Source: Jaapia argillacea MUCL 33604 (Eukaryota > Basidiomycota > Agaricomycetes > Jaapiales > Jaapiaceae). Taken from it: a stretch of DNA of 64,000 nt. Positions within the stretch are counted from its first letter, which is position 1. Every line of letters begins with the position of its first letter. The stretch spans positions 12,997 to 76,996 of the forward strand of contig KL197729.1 in NCBI GenBank assembly GCA_000697665.1, in the 5' to 3' direction. The translations under genes were made by a program, and so were the position numbers. Positions 23,047 to 35,533 of this stretch are shown here, piece by piece. Under the pieces are notes generated by a model. The model was not told where the DNA came from. It saw only the letters and a program-made list of their open reading frames with translations, and searched no databases.

Positions 23047-24509
23047 ATGGCGGAATCTGCAGGGATGGGAACGGGAGGTCTCTTCGTAACAGAAGAAATG
23101 CGTCGGATTCTCGCACAGCCCGGTCGCCTGAGTGAGAAAGTGGGAGGTAAGCAGGTCCGTGAGATGTTCGTTGCAAGTGAGGAAGCCGATCTCCCCTCTT
23201 CTCCAAGTTGTCAAGTAGTAATGATGCCCAACGACTTGGTCCTGCCTCATGCACAGATTCTCTCCACCTGAACCCAACTTTGTTCGACGAATTTGCCCTC
23301 GCATGTTTTCTAGGATTCTATGAGAAAGTCGTCCAGGTGAGTTCGAATTGTAGAATGGAATGCAATGACGAGCTTCGAATGTTAAGTTCCATACTGACGG
23401 CGAATCTTCGCAGATGGTCGAAGAGCATAGAACCCCTGTTCTCACAGGAACCGAGACTCCATATCAGTATGGATACGCTACTCTGGTCGTTTTAGGAGCT
23501 CAAAGGATACAGGAAGGACCCCCAGGATCAAGGCTTCACGTCGAAACACTGAAATACCTCCTCTCTCATGGCGTACCGGGAGAAGTGGAGGACATCATGG
23601 GTTGGACGGCTCTAGATCATGCAACGATGAATCATCATGCTCGTCTCGATCTCGTCCGCCTCCTGCTTGAAAACGGGGTGAACGTCGACCATCGTGACCG
23701 GTTCGGTTGCGCAGCCATATCTGCTCCTATGGTGTTGAAGGTATTGCCTTCAATCGAGTTCCTGATGGAGTTGGGAGCGAGTTTCGATATCGTTGACGCC
23801 GATGGATATGACCTCTCCAAGGAATATATTTCGTTAGGACCTGAAGTGACTGCAATCGTCATGAAATGGCTGAGGAAGCGGAGGGGTGAAGAGGATGCGC
23901 CTCTCACCAGCAAGAAATGCGATAATTGTGGAGCCTCGGATGGCGTCAAGCTCTTGGAGTGCGCCGCATGTCATCTCGTCCGCTATTGCACCAAGGATTG
24001 TCAGCGTATGTGATTCGGCATCCCATCTCGCTCTTATGGTTTGATAGATGGTATCCTTCCCAGGCCAGCACTGGAAGACCCATAAAACAAAATGCCGCCC
24101 ATACGCACCCTCCAACACCGTCACTCTCAAACCCCGTTACCAAAATAACACCAGCATGATCTCCATCGCCGACCTCAAACGTTCAGCTGCTGGGATTCCC
24201 TTCAGTCCGACAGACTTACACCCCCCAATCGATACCTCCAACCTCGAGAAACCGAAATCGATCGTCATCAAAGTCCAAGTACCCGTCGTTTCGTGTGGTA
24301 ACCGAGACGCGATGCAAATATACACCAGGAAACGGGATTTCATGTGCCAGGTGACGAAGGTTGATAATGCGGGATCGTATGAAAAGGTCGAGAAGGTTGT
24401 AAGGCAGAAAGGCGTGCAAGGTTTGAAAGCGTACTTCTCGGCTGAGCTGAGGAGTAAGAACGAGTTGGTTGTGAAGGTTGACGAAGTTCTAGCTGAACAG
24501 CCATTCTGA
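23047..24509 (+). CDS. ankyrin-repeat MYND zinc-finger protein, 405 aa
   Basis: Four exons (23047-23146, 23257-23336, 23414-24005, 24064-24509) join in frame to exactly 406 codons through introns of 110, 77 and 58 nt with GT..AG ends. The N-terminal half contains ankyrin-like repeats, for example GWTALDHATMNHHARLDLVR followed by LLLENGVNVDHRD. A MYND finger begins at about residue 229: CDNCGASDGVKLLECAACHL, then RYCTKDCQRQHWKTHKTKC across the third intron, with all eight Cys/His ligands present. The last 120 residues form a globular basic domain without a recognised name. MYND fingers bind proline-rich partners, so a scaffolding or regulatory role is likely. The long first intron holds several in-frame stops, which supports its removal. 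Confidence 0.87.
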
Positions 24510-25993
24510 TACGATGTCATTTTCTTCTGGGCGAATCATAGGGATTTTTGTATTCTATGGGTTGGGCGTCAGAGTGATTTCAATTCTGAAGTACAACATA
24601 TGCAGCGTGTATGACATACCTCAATCCATACTTGGTGGCTATGCTGAATAAGTAGGAACAAGAGGTGGGCAGACGCTCTTACTGTCATCTCGATGACCGA
24701 TGGTATCGATCCTGCGCTGACGACTGAACATCGTTCGTCACTGTTCCAGCGCCCAGCACCGAGAATGAACTCTTCAAGATCCGCCTCCGACAACGACAGT
24801 GGAATGACCGAAAACTACGATATTTTCTAATGAGACACAGGTGCGAGAGAAGTTCAGTAGAAAGGGAGATCGCGCGAGAGGCAGTAGACGGGGAGACTAG
24901 GGAACACAAACGACGAGCTGAGGAAGACTCGCAACTGCAAAAAAAGATGGCCTCTTAGGATAACGAGCCAAATGAAAGAGCAACGGGAAACGAAAAGAGG
25001 CATGAATTCTTAGTGGCGACAAGTTAGAATGATGACAAGGATCGAATGGGCTAGGGGGTGGTGAACTCAGTAAGTGAGTGGGGTTTGAGTGCGGAGAAAA
25101 AGAGATAGTTACTCACCGAGCCTTCTTCCTGGCATGAACGGATGAAGAAAGTTCCCTTCGACGAGATAACAAGAGGACGGAAAATAATGAAACGGCCAAG
25201 GTACCAACATACGCCATAGCAAAACACGACGATATAAATCAACCCTGGTCGTAAACCTGGCGCTGCAAACAGCTCGTCGACTCACAATCAACAACAGACG
25301 TCCGACGACCTCGAGAAAAAGGGATGCGTTCGGACGTCAAAGTGAGGGGCAGCGATAGGAACACAAGGAGGGTCTCAAATCGAATTGAAACATACTTTCC
25401 CCTCCCAACACACCGACGATAAGAATCCATCTCAGAACAATGAATAAACTCTTCAAGTTTCGCCCTGACATGGAACGGATGGAAAGACCAAAGGGTAGGA
25501 GCATCCTAGACGAAAATTGGGTAGGGGCTCAGCCAGACGAGAAAGCGAGAGAGAGAGAGAGGCGGCGGATGGATTAACTGGCCATCACGAACTCCGAGTC
25601 AAAGAAGAGAAATGCACGAATTCAAATCACGAACGTGCCAGACGCAAATCGAGAGAGGCAAGCGAAGCAAAAACAAAATGACAGAAATCTAAGAAGCGGA
25701 GAAGAGAGAGGGGATACGAGGGGAAAGAAAGACCAACAAGACGAGACGTACCACCAGAACCAACGTACACCATGGCGAAAGGCACAGTGTCCAATGGCTA
25801 TGGTACTACATATCACATTGTGGGATAGCTTGTCGAGCCACAATCGATATAAAATACACCCCGGGCCAAACGTGCTCCAGAAAACAAGTTCATACATTCC
25901 AACGGCGAGACGAAGGATAAGAACAACAAGAAATCAAATCGAAACATACCTCTTTCACCATACACCCTCTACCTGACAGACCCACCAAAGCAA
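24510..25993. other. intergenic, no confident gene
   Basis: Two minus-strand stretches are hydrophobic and open (about 25100-25250, LIYIVVFCYGVCWYLGRFII; and about 25740-25900, MYELVFWSTFGPGCILYRLW). They share a weakly similar DNA core (GCTATGGCGTATGTTGGTACC against CGCCATGGTGTACGTTGGTTC). A third similar string lies near 8150-8200. They may be repeats or exons of a small membrane protein; I cannot build a model. Confidence 0.3.
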
Positions 25994-27963
25994 TCAAAAA
26001 ACCCTACCCAACCCACCACAAACATCACACCTATCCTCCAATATAAAGAACCTAACAACCCCCTCCCCTCCACAATTCCTACATAACCTTCCCCCAATCC
26101 TCGGATCTCCAGGTTGTACAACCGGCGCTCCAGGCGGAAGACGCGTAACAGGAGCAGCAGAATACGATCCTGGCATTCGTGATGAAGGCTGAGAACGTGA
26201 TGAATAGGATGAAGACGCTCCTAGTGGTTGGAGATAGGGATGTGTTGGAGGAGGAGGGGAAACCAACCCAGGAGTTGAGCGTGGTCTACCAGAGTCGGAA
26301 CGTGAACGACTCATACCATTTCCGTTCATCCTCCCATCTACACCTCCCATGATCTCGTCTAAGAAGGATCCGAAACCTCGTTGTCCGTCGGCTCGTTGGC
26401 CGTGACCTGGTCTTAACCAATTAGGTGGGAGGGGTCGTTGGTACCTGTACAAAAATAGTGAGTAGGGTTTGATGGAGAGGGGGAAGGAGAGGGGAGGACC
26501 TTGGATCTTTTGCGGAGGGCGTCCAGGGTGAGTAGGCGATGGCGGACGTGTATGGTTTCGAGTACTTTTCCCAGCATTTTGAGCAGGGATGGGTGGGATC
26601 ACGTTCTTTGTAACCTGTGTTGTTGCCTATCGTGGAGAAGCGGTAAAAGGGTATTTGTGAGTGAGAAGGAAGGATCTGGGAGAGGAGACGAGGGGAGACG
26701 AATTGAAAAATGGAAAGAAAAGACGATAGGAAGGTCGAAAAGAGAAGAGAAAGGTGAATGAATCGGCGAACAGAAACATGAACACGAACGGTGTCCCTCC
26801 ATCGTTCATCAAACCGACGTCGATGAGAATCACAAGGACGAATCAGTAATACAGAGAAAGGAGCGAAGATTAAAGGAATAACCAAAACCAAAACGTGATG
26901 TAATGAACAGAAACGTACATTTCCAACATTCGTATCCAGTGGGATAAACCAACACCTTTCCATCCCTCAACAACGGATGGCCCGAGACAGGAACCTCCGT
27001 TGGTTTCCCATCATCTTCTACCCGACTTGCACCACCAGCTCTCGACGTAGTTGAAGGCGATGATCGAGGTGGAGGAGCACCAGTAGGGGGAGCATACCGC
27101 GAAGCTGAAGGTCGAGTAGGACTTGAGGGAGCCGAAGAGGTCTCGAGTTCGCGTGCAACTGATTCTGGACCTTCGCCTACTGCGTAAAAGTCTCTGGCGA
27201 AATCAGAAGCGGATGGAACTGGCATTGGTGGTCGTAAGGAAGAGAGGTCTTCAGACCTCGAAGGGGTGTGTCTGTTTGGAGGTTGGGGTGGGCTGAGGTT
27301 CGTACTCGAGCTCGCTCTTCGTACGCCTGAACCCGTCGTTTGTCTACCGACAGTCCCGGGGTAGTTATTCGACCACGAGTTGTTGTTCGCAGATCGAGAA
27401 CCGGTGGGCTGAGGGGAGAGATATTCATCCCTGACAGCATTGATGACTTCTCCTATCAATCCTCCTAACAATCCTCGTCTCCCTGTTGGTAAATTAACGA
27501 CTCGAGTTTGTTGGCCTGTCGGCTGTTGTTGTAGTGGTTGGTATGGAGAGGGCCCGTAACCACGTGGTTGTTGAGCTGGTGGGATGATTGCAGGTATGGG
27601 AGCAGGTTGGAATGGACGACGAGGACCGAGTTCGATAGTGCTCTCTCCATGACGAGTGTCGGGAGATGCAGTGTACGCGGGTGGAGGTTCTGCGTCTGGC
27701 GGGAGCGGGATGGCTGCGGGGTCTAGATCGTCTTGCGATAGCGCGTGTGAGGGCGGGATCGTCGAGTACGACGGAGACGGGGAGTTCAGGGCTGGACGGG
27801 GCGGCAACGGGGGCGAGGAGACGGCCTCGACGGCCTGGGGTTGGGAGGAAGTGGTTGGGGGAGGTTGTGACGGTGGTTCGTATTGTGACGGTGTTTGTGA
27901 AAGGCCTGTTGGATTCGGTGTCGTACGCGGTGTGCGAAATGGGTTCCGCGATGTCGTCGTCAT
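25994..27963 (-). CDS. HUA1: HUA1-like proline-rich zinc protein, 540 aa
   Basis: Resembles yeast Hua1, a cytoplasmic proline-rich protein with DnaJ-type CxxC motifs. Three exons (27963-26919, 26626-26500, 26444-25994) sum exactly to 541 codons. Intron 1 is unusually long (292 nt, GTACGT..GATAG); intron 2 is 55 nt with a weak GTCCTC donor. Residues 1-340 are Pro/Ser/Gln-rich and disordered. A zinc motif then spans the first junction: YPTGYECWKC, NNTGYK and CSKCWEKYSKPY. The C-terminus ends RLCRNCGGEG, DRCDVCGGLGRVF. It is head-to-head with family gene A across 823 bp. Broken copies of this gene recur six times on the same strand further right, so this is the surviving parental copy. Confidence 0.82.
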
Positions 27964-28786
27964 CCTGGTGCAATACTCATCAGATTACAGCTCGTGCAAA
28001 GTCGAGAAACATCGATGATGGCTTACTGCGACTGGAAGGTGGGTGCTGATGCACGAGTATCTGGGTGGACGGCGTATATAGAGAAGACAGAGGCTGTGAC
28101 GGCTAAGTGGATCGACTGTGCTGCGCGGACGTCGGTGCAAAGAGGAGAGCGAACAGACTGCGGGGTCGCGTGGCAGATAAGATAAGATATTTACAACAGC
28201 CACGTGGCCTGTCCGTCACCCTGCAAATCCCCGAACCAGGTCTCCTTAAGCTTTGTCCCGGACTCACCGAAGTTGACAGGGCCCCAACCTATTCTTTCTC
28301 TCATGGTCTAAGCAATGCATATCCGGTTCTGGCTCCTTCAGTATACCACTTTACCCCCAAACGTTTTGGAGCGACATCCACAACGGGGAAGACCCACTGG
28401 CGCTGGATCTCGCTGATAACCGGCGATTCCACGACCCAGTGAACCAATAGTTCGTCAACCATTACATTGATAAGGCCAGGGTCCTAACAATGCTCGAAAT
28501 GTCTGCATCACAGGAAGTCGCATTCAATACGCAGCGCCTTCGTGGAAATGAGGAGCACAGCCAAACCAAAGGTTTCAATATGGAAATCGCATGCAGTGCA
28601 ACTCACTCGTGTACCCTATCATGATCAATACGAGGATCTTCTCTTAGAACGCCCGAACTTAAGCTTAACAAAAGAGCTTCGCCTCATTCTGAGCTAACAA
28701 ACAGTACGCTTCGCCCACGACCAGCGGTACCTCAAGTTGTCGCTCCGACTATCGTTCTGCTCATTCTCAAAGACCGCCTCTCGAGC
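27964..28786. promoter_or_regulatory. divergent promoter of HUA1 and gene A
   Basis: The 823 bp between the two start codons are conserved, piece by piece, upstream of genes B and C (about 32830-33613 and 37130-37769). Shared blocks include the GATAAG/CACGTGG cassette, a CATGCTCGAAATGTCTGCAT-type block and ACTTAAGCTTAACAAA. Conservation right up to the ATG (GACCGCC then CTCT.. before ATGTTAGAC) implies a kept 5' UTR. Confidence 0.65.
28176..28207. promoter_or_regulatory. GATAAG tandem plus CACGTGG cassette, gene A
   Basis: GATAAGATAAGATA at 28176-28189 is followed by CACGTGG at 28201-28207. GATAAG is the core of fungal GATA-factor sites; CACGTG is an E-box for bHLH factors. The same pair recurs at six further places in the window. 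Confidence 0.7.
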
Positions 28787-30685
28787 ATGTTAGACCCGGT
28801 AAGCAGCTCTCACCTTGACTAGTACCGATAAAAATAACCGTCGCTCGAACAAGTAGGGCTACGCAATCACTCGGCCTTACCCTTGGCCTCGTTTCGGACC
28901 TATATTTCTGGTTGTGTCATGCATCGTCCTCATCGTCCTCACATTACTTAACGGTTAGCCTTTACCTGTATTGTTATCCTCCGTCTATAGCTGAAGCGGT
29001 TGTAGTTGCGGTTGCCGGTTATGAGACAGTAACAGTGACTCGAATCGACAAGAATGTTACCCAGCAGATGTGGTGGACACCCTTCATCCCTCGAGCTTTT
29101 CGGGCGACGACGACATGTGACAGTTCCGTCTTAAACGTCGGTGACACCTTTATGACCAACAACAGTATATTTCAGTGGACTGTTCTTGGTGCATCAGTGG
29201 GTGTTCTACACTTTCGGCGTAACAACTTCCTGTCTCAGGAGTCAAACAGCTCGGTGATCCCCTTCAGGGTGGTGCTTACGAGAATGGTGGATTTCCATAC
29301 TCAGCAGCTCCCATGTCCTCCTGCGACTCAGCAGCCGGGTCTACTGAGATACATGTAGACGTCAATGTGGCAACTGTGACGGTCGTGGTGAGTCTTGTTG
29401 CCGACGACCGCATGTCATTGCCTCACTATGTTACAGTCAATTCTTGCTTGCGACATCGGGACTAGGATGTCTGTCCTTATCCAGGCTACATGGCAATGGA
29501 ACCCCAATTCTAGGGGATACTGGCTCATGAGCCTCTTGAGTGGACCTGTATTTGACGTTCTCTTGAGGTTATCTCAAGATCTTCTCGAGGCATTCCTTAC
29601 TTCTCCCCCTCCGGGAACTGAGGCAATACTCCGCCTCGGCGTTATTGGTAACCCTTACTGCCCATCCTTTCAAGATTCGAACGGGACGGTCCTTTTTCAA
29701 CCCTCCCAAGAAGACGAACTTCAATGTGCGCGGGAACCACGCAGTGTTGGTTTCCAATTACGCGCGGTCTCCTGGACTAATGGTTCCTCGTCATATGAAC
29801 CCGATAACGACGGCCTGGACTACACGACACCTGCACTCCGAAACCTCCTGCAGGCTGCGATGGCCGCAGCCGAGATCGACTTGGGGATCTACAAGGAAAA
29901 CTCGATATACTTTGACATGGAAATGTTCAATGCCACAATTGAGCCGAATCCCTTGCTCACCGGTTCACATTTCGTCGGAAGACCAGGCGATGGTAATCTG
30001 AGCAATCCGTATATCATATCCAGCAGCACAGCGAACAACCTCAGCGGTGCCCAAATCTTGAGGATGTACCCAGTCCCTCCTTTGTATCCGGTCGCCCTTC
30101 CCCTCAATCGCTCTTTCCAACTCCCTGCTATCATCGAAGTATCGTACTTGTGCCACGACCTACGGATCAAGTCACCACTCGCCTTCATGTCATCAGTATT
30201 TGTGGGCGTGAGTTGTCTTCTGATTACACGTCTTCGATGGGACTTCGCTCATTTCCTCCAGACTATCTCCATGTTCATGGCATTCAGGTCTATCGTGCTT
30301 CTCATTGCCACTGTCCTTGCTAAGCGTTATTCGGAAAGAGGTTAGATTTTTTGTACTTTCTTCTCTTCCTTTCGGGACTGAACGCGTTACGATCGTCTTA
30401 GCCAATTATTGCGAAGGATCTCTCGCCTTGGATGAGGGGATATCTCTAGTCGAGAGTCGCCATGTTCAAGCGGCGGTTCCTCCTATTATGGTTACCCAGA
30501 ACAACGCGATGCTTGAGATGGAGACCTTCCACGACCGAACCGAATCGGAAGTCACGCTCTCCGCCCAACCTGCGACCAGTCACCTCGCCAAGGACGATGG
30601 GGCGAGGGTTTACGATACCCAGGACAATTATCAATGGTCATCGGAACTTCGTGCGCTACTTGGGAAAACTCCCGAAGAGACGTAA
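28787..30685 (+). CDS. family gene A: two-TM protein, 523 aa
   Basis: Function unknown. Seven exons (28787-28798, 28857-28953, 29006-29196, 29250-29387, 29437-30207, 30262-30340, 30402-30685) give exactly 524 codons; the introns are 50-61 nt. Exon 1 is a 12-nt microexon, MLDP. Then come ITRPYPWPRFGP and a membrane helix (residues about 17-37), GYETVTVTR, the marker QQMWWTPFIPRA, GDTFMTNNSIFQWT, PMSSC, VDVNVATVTV, and a large exon-5 domain with DLLEAFL..PPPG, AAAEIDLGIY, YFDMEMFNATIEPNP and SYLCHDLRIKSP. A second helix follows (about 405-423, MFMAFRSIVLLIATVLAKRY), then a 94-residue acidic tail ending LLGKTPEET. The middle has several N-glycosylation sequons, so it is probably extracellular and the tail cytoplasmic. 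The pattern fits an uncharacterised Agaricomycete family I recall, but no search was possible. Confidence 0.85.
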
Positions 30686-31747
30686 CTCTACTCCTCGTAA
30701 ACCGGGAAGGATTTCTAAGTTCCATTGTACAGTTAACTTGTAGCATTGGACGAATTGGGCTCGACTGAGTGGTTGGAGGGGAGGAGTGAGAAGTCGTGAG
30801 CTGTTGTAGGGGGATATGTCTTTGTCGCACAGTCAATCTTCGATCTGATACGAGAACATTGCTGTAATCTTGGATGTGGCGCCCTTGAGATTGCGCAGAT
30901 GCACGGGCAGGCCTCGACGATGACGAATTCCATCGCATCTTATCTCTATTAGGTCCATAACTCACGTTGCCGAACTGAATGGGTGTAAGGTGATTCCACC
31001 TCCCCACAATATTAATGGAGCTTATGCTCCACGTTCGCCAGACCATTCCCTTAAGGAGCTTCGCAGATTGAGTCGATGAGGCCCCAACATCGCACATACG
31101 CTGATACGTGGGTATTGGGCTCTTACCCTTCTCACTGCCACGAATGACCTAGTTATAGAGAGAGCCAAGAGAGGTCGACGAGTTTCGAGAGGCAAGATGC
31201 ATGGACGGAAATACAGAGAGGGGAATAGGTCAAACTTAGCTGAAGGTACAAGAACTACGACCTCAGAAGGTTTTCTTTTCGATGGAGACTCGAAGATACC
31301 AAAGGCGGTTATTCATTGCGCAGCTTTGATTCCGCAATGACTTTGAGCGAGCGAAGTTCAAGTTGGTAAATCCGCGAGAGCACTTCAGGCACGCAAGGGC
31401 GAAATCGTTGGCCACCCACGGTGAGATGAGGTCTCCATCGATGTCTCGCCATTCCTGTTCGACGAGTTGGGCCTAAATTGAAAGAAAGTCCCCACGACAT
31501 TCGGGTAAGACACTTGCATCGTAATACGCCTTAACGTGCACTAGCGGAGAAGGTGAGATTCTGTCACTGGAGGTATGGCGGAGAAGGGACTCATCAACGA
31601 TAAGGTCGCGATTTGTGCCGAGGACGTCGTTCGCATGGACCTCTACAGTGAGATCTCCACTTTGAAGAGTAAAAGGGTGTAGACATGACTCACCTGATTG
31701 AAGCAACGCATTATAGCCGCCTGCAGATGTTGGTGAAAGGCCATTTT
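30686..31747. other. array spacer between A and HUA1 relic 1
   Basis: No gene. It contains blocks repeated after other family genes: CTCGACTGAGTGGTTGG just past each stop, a block near 31190-31250 (recurring near 35940-36000 and 53920-53990), and a block near 31540-31690 that recurs near 36060-36200, 40020-40090 and 47260-47420. Confidence 0.5.
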
Positions 31748-32815
31748 AGCATTAAGTCCCACGTTGGCATTGACCCGGTCTTAGCCAATTCGGCGGTAGT
31801 GGTCCTGGGTATCTATAAGAACCAGACGGAATTAGTCTGGGTAAGAGTGAAGGGAGGAGAAGGGGGAGGGGTCCTTGGAGGAAGGCATCCAGGGTGAGTA
31901 GGCGATTGCGGGAGTATATAGTTTTGAGTACTTGACCCAGCATTTTGAGAAGGGATGGGTTAGGTCGCGTTCCTTATATCCCGTGTTACTGCCTGTTGGG
32001 TAGAAGTGTTTGTGAGTGAGAAGGAAGGATCTGGGAAAGGAGACGATGGGAGATCAATTCGAAAAGCGAAAAGAAGAGGTGATAGGAAGACCGAGAAGAG
32101 AAGAGAAAAGTGAATAAATTGGCGAACGTAAACATTAACATGAAAAGCATCCCTCCATTGTCCATCCAGCCGAACTCGATGAGAATCGCAAAGACGAATC
32201 AGTGATACAGAGAAAGGAGCCAAGGTGAAGGCAATGACCGAATCCAAAACGTGATGGAGTGAACAGAGACGTACATTTCCAACATTCAAACCTTAACAAT
32301 TGGTGGTCTTAATGAAGACAAGTCTTCAGATCTCGAAGGGGTATGTCGGTTTGGTGGCGGGGGTGGACTGAGGTTCGTACTTGAGCTCGCTCTTCGTGCA
32401 CCCGAACCGGTCGCTTGTCTACCGACAGTCCCAGGGTAATTATTTTTCCACGGGTTGTTGTTAGCAGATCGAGAGCCGGTAAGCTGAGGGGAGAGATATG
32501 CGTCCCTGGCAGCGCTGACGACTCCCTGTTGGTAAATTAACGACTCGAGTTTGTTGGCCTGTCGGCTGCTGTGGTTGTGGTTGGTATGGGGAGGGCCCCT
32601 AACCGCGAGGTTGTTGAGCTGGTGGGATAATTGCAGGAATGGGAGCAGGTTGGAATGGACGACGGGAGTGACCGACTTCGATAGTGCTCTCTCCATGACG
32701 GGTGGAGGTGGAGGCAGTGTACGCGGGTGGAGGTTTGTGACGACGCTTGCGAGAGACCTATTGGGTTCGGTGTCATATGCGGTGTGCGAAATGGGTTTCG
32801 CGATGTCGTTGCCAT
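31748..32815 (-). pseudogene. HUA1 relic 1
   Basis: Decayed copy of the HUA1-like gene, same strand. The ATG and MATTSRNPFRTP start at 32815 are kept. The middle of exon 1 has lost segments, including everything between the SLRPP codons and the zinc motif, so the frame is broken. The intron 1 region and the exon 2/3 border (SPTHPGCLPPR, YPGPLPPNWLRPGQ) are still recognisable. It ends without the C-terminal CxxC motifs. Confidence 0.8.
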
Positions 32816-33031
32816 CCTGGTGCAATACTCATCAGCTTACAGCTCGTACGAGGTTGAGCAATGGTGGTGACGACTTACGGAGACTGGAGAGATGGATACC
32901 AATGCAGGAGTATCTCATGGACGGCGTATATAGAGAATATAGATGCTGTGACGGCTGAATGGTACTCTGCGGCTGTGTATCAGACGTCAGTGCGAAGAGG
33001 AGAGCGAACAGAACAGCCAAGACTGTGGGGT

Positions 33032-33054
33032 CACGTGGAAGCCAAGATAAGATG
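33032..33054. promoter_or_regulatory. CACGTGG/GATAAG cassette, gene B
   Basis: CACGTGG at 33032-33038 and GATAAGATG at 33046-33054. The order is reversed and only one GATAAG remains, compared with copies A and C, so the cassette is partly eroded, in keeping with gene B itself. Confidence 0.6.
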
Positions 33055-33613
33055 TCCTGCCTGGCGTGTCTGTCAGCCTATCTCCTCTGTTGAGGGCCAA
33101 CGCCGACTACGCCGCTATTCTTTCTCTCGAGGTCTAAGCATGTATATCCGATTCTGACTCCTTCAGCATACCGATTTTCTCTCAAAGGTTTCTCTGCAGC
33201 GAAATCTGCAATGGGCAAGGCCTACTGACACTGGATCTCACTGATAACCGGCGATTCACGACCCAGTGAACCACTAGTTCATCAACCGTCACATTGATGA
33301 GGCCAGGGTCCTAACCATGCTCGAAATGTCTGCATCACAGGAACTCGCATGAATTACGTAGCGCCTTCGTGGAAATGAGAAGCACAGCCAAACCAAAGCC
33401 TTCAATATGGAAATCGCATGCAGTGCAGCTCACTCGTGTACCCTATCATGATGAATACGAGGATCTTCTCTTGGAACGCCCGAACTTAAGCTTAACAAAA
33501 GAGCTTCGCCTCATTCTGAGCTAACAAATAGTACACTTCGCCTACGACCAGCGGTATCTCAAGTTGTTGCCCCAACTATCGTTCGGCTCATTCTCGAAGA
33601 CCGCCCCTCTAAC

Positions 33614-35533
33614 ATGTTAGACCCGGTAAGCAGCTCCCACCTTGACTAGTGCCGATAAACAATAACTGTCATCCGAACAAGTAGGACTACGCAATCACCC
33701 GACCTTATCCTTGGCCTCGTTTCGGACCCATATTCCTCGTTGTGTCATGTATCGTGCTCATCGTGCTCACCTTGCTTAACGGCTAGCCTTTAAGTACCTG
33801 CGTTGTTATCCTCCGCCTATAGCTAAAGTGAATCTAGTTGCGGTTGCCGGCTATGAGACCGTAACAGTGGCTCGAAGCGACAAGAATGCTACGCAGCAGA
33901 TGTGGTGGACACCCTTCATCCCTCGAGCGCTTCGGGCAACGACAACATGTGAGAGCTACGTCTTAAACGTCGGCGACACCTATGCGACGAACAACAGCAT
34001 ACTTCAATGGACTGTCATGGGTGTACACGTGGGTGTTCTACACTTTCGCCGTCGCGAGCTCATATCTCAGGGGTCAGGCAGGTTGTTGATCATACCGCCA
34101 GACCGCTGAGACCGGAGGCTGGATTTCAATACTCCGCAACACCCATGTCCTTCTGTAGCCCAGAACGTGGTGGTACTCGGATCATTGTAGATGTAAACAT
34201 GGCAACTGTGATGGCAACGGCGAGTCTTGCTGCCTACGACTACACATCATGGCCTAACTGTTTTACAGTCAAATTTTATCTGCAACATCGGGACTGGTAT
34301 GTCTTTCTTTATCCAAGCCACATATGAATGGCAAATTGCCGGTCTCGAGTCTGCGGCTGAGTGGGTTGGTTCGGTGCCTATACTTGACGTTCTCTGGAGG
34401 TTATCTGGAGATCTCCTCGAGGCATTCCTCACCCCTCCCCCTCCGGGAATTAAGACATTACTCCGCCTCGTTGTATTGGGTGGAAGTTACTGCCCATCCT
34501 TTCAAGATCCGAATGGGACGGTCCTTTTCGAACCCACTCAAGCAGACGAACTGCAATGTGCACGAGAACCACGCGACGTTGGTTTCGAAGTAATCGAGGT
34601 TTCCTGGACCAATGGTTCCTCGTCATTTCAACTCGATGATGGCGGCCTGGGCTACACAACACCCACATTACGAAACCTCCTGCAGGCTGTGACAGCCGCA
34701 GCCGAGATCGACTTGGGGATCTACAACAAAAACTCGATATACTTCGACATGGGGATGTTCAATGCCACGATTAAGCCAAATCCCTTGCTCACCGGCTCAC
34801 ACTTTGTTGGAATCCCAGGTGATACTAATCTGAGTGATCCATATGACGTATCCAGCAGCACAGCGAACAACCTCAGTGGTGCCCAAATATTGAGGATGTA
34901 TCCTTCGTCTTCGTCGTCGGGTTCGGGGTCCATTCCCATCGATCGCGTTTACCAACTCCCTGCTATCATCGAAGTATCGTACTTGTGCCACGACCTACGG
35001 ATCAAGTCACCACCCGCCTTCATCTCATCGGTATTTGTGGGCGTGAGTTGTCGTCTGATCACACGTCCTCGATGGGGCTTAACTCGTTTCCTCCAGACTA
35101 TCTCGACGTTCATGGCATTCAGGGCTTTCGTGCTGCTCATCGCCACCGTCCTTGCCAAGCGTTATTCGGAAAGAGGTTAGATTTATTGTGCTTTTCTTCC
35201 CTCTATTTCAGGGCTGAACACGTTACGATCGTTTTAGCGAATTATTGCGAAGGATCGCTCGCCTTGGAGGAGGGAATATCTCAAGCGGAGAGTCGTCATG
35301 CTCAGGGGGCGGTTCCTTCCATTGAGGTCACTGAGAACGGCGTGATGCTTGAGATGGAGACTTTGCACGACCGAACCGGATCGGATGTCACGCTCTCCAC
35401 CCAACCCGCCTCTCCAAGGACGATGGGTCGAAGGTTTATGATACCGATAACAATTCTCAATCGTCATCGGAACTTAGTACGCTGCTTGGGAAAAACCCCG
35501 AAGAGACGTAAGTCTGCTCTTCATAAACTGTGA
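33614..35533 (+). CDS. family gene B, drifting copy (528 aa if read)
   Basis: Paralogue of gene A with identical exon layout (33614-33625, 33685-33781, 33838-34028, 34082-34219, 34269-35042, 35097-35175, 35238-35533). Two donors are GC instead of GT: GCTAGC at 33782 and GCGAGT at 34220. GC-AG introns do exist, so splicing may survive or be weakened. In the last exon a 10-nt deletion at about 35409/35410, relative to C, shifts the frame. The conserved tail end (..ALLG.TPEET) is replaced by about 45 basic residues ending KRRKSALHKL. Domain motifs otherwise match A, including QQMWWTPFIPRA, AAAEIDLGIY and SYLCHDLRIKSP, and both membrane segments are kept. It is either an early pseudogene or a copy with a changed cytoplasmic tail. 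Confidence 0.75.

Noticed and set aside
28954-29005. An ultra-short 37-nt intron (acceptor CTATAG) in gene A
   Set aside because: Comparison with D and F shows the true acceptor is the later GTTGTAG, giving a normal 52-nt intron in frame.
29197-29249. A 38-nt intron using GTGTTC..TCTCAG in gene A
   Set aside because: The GTGGGT donor with a later CAG acceptor gives the same phase and a regular 53-nt intron in all copies.
29395-29757. Minus-strand and alternative-frame ORFs inside family genes
   Set aside because: Shadows of the coding strand; they recur at the same place in each paralogue and lack splice support.
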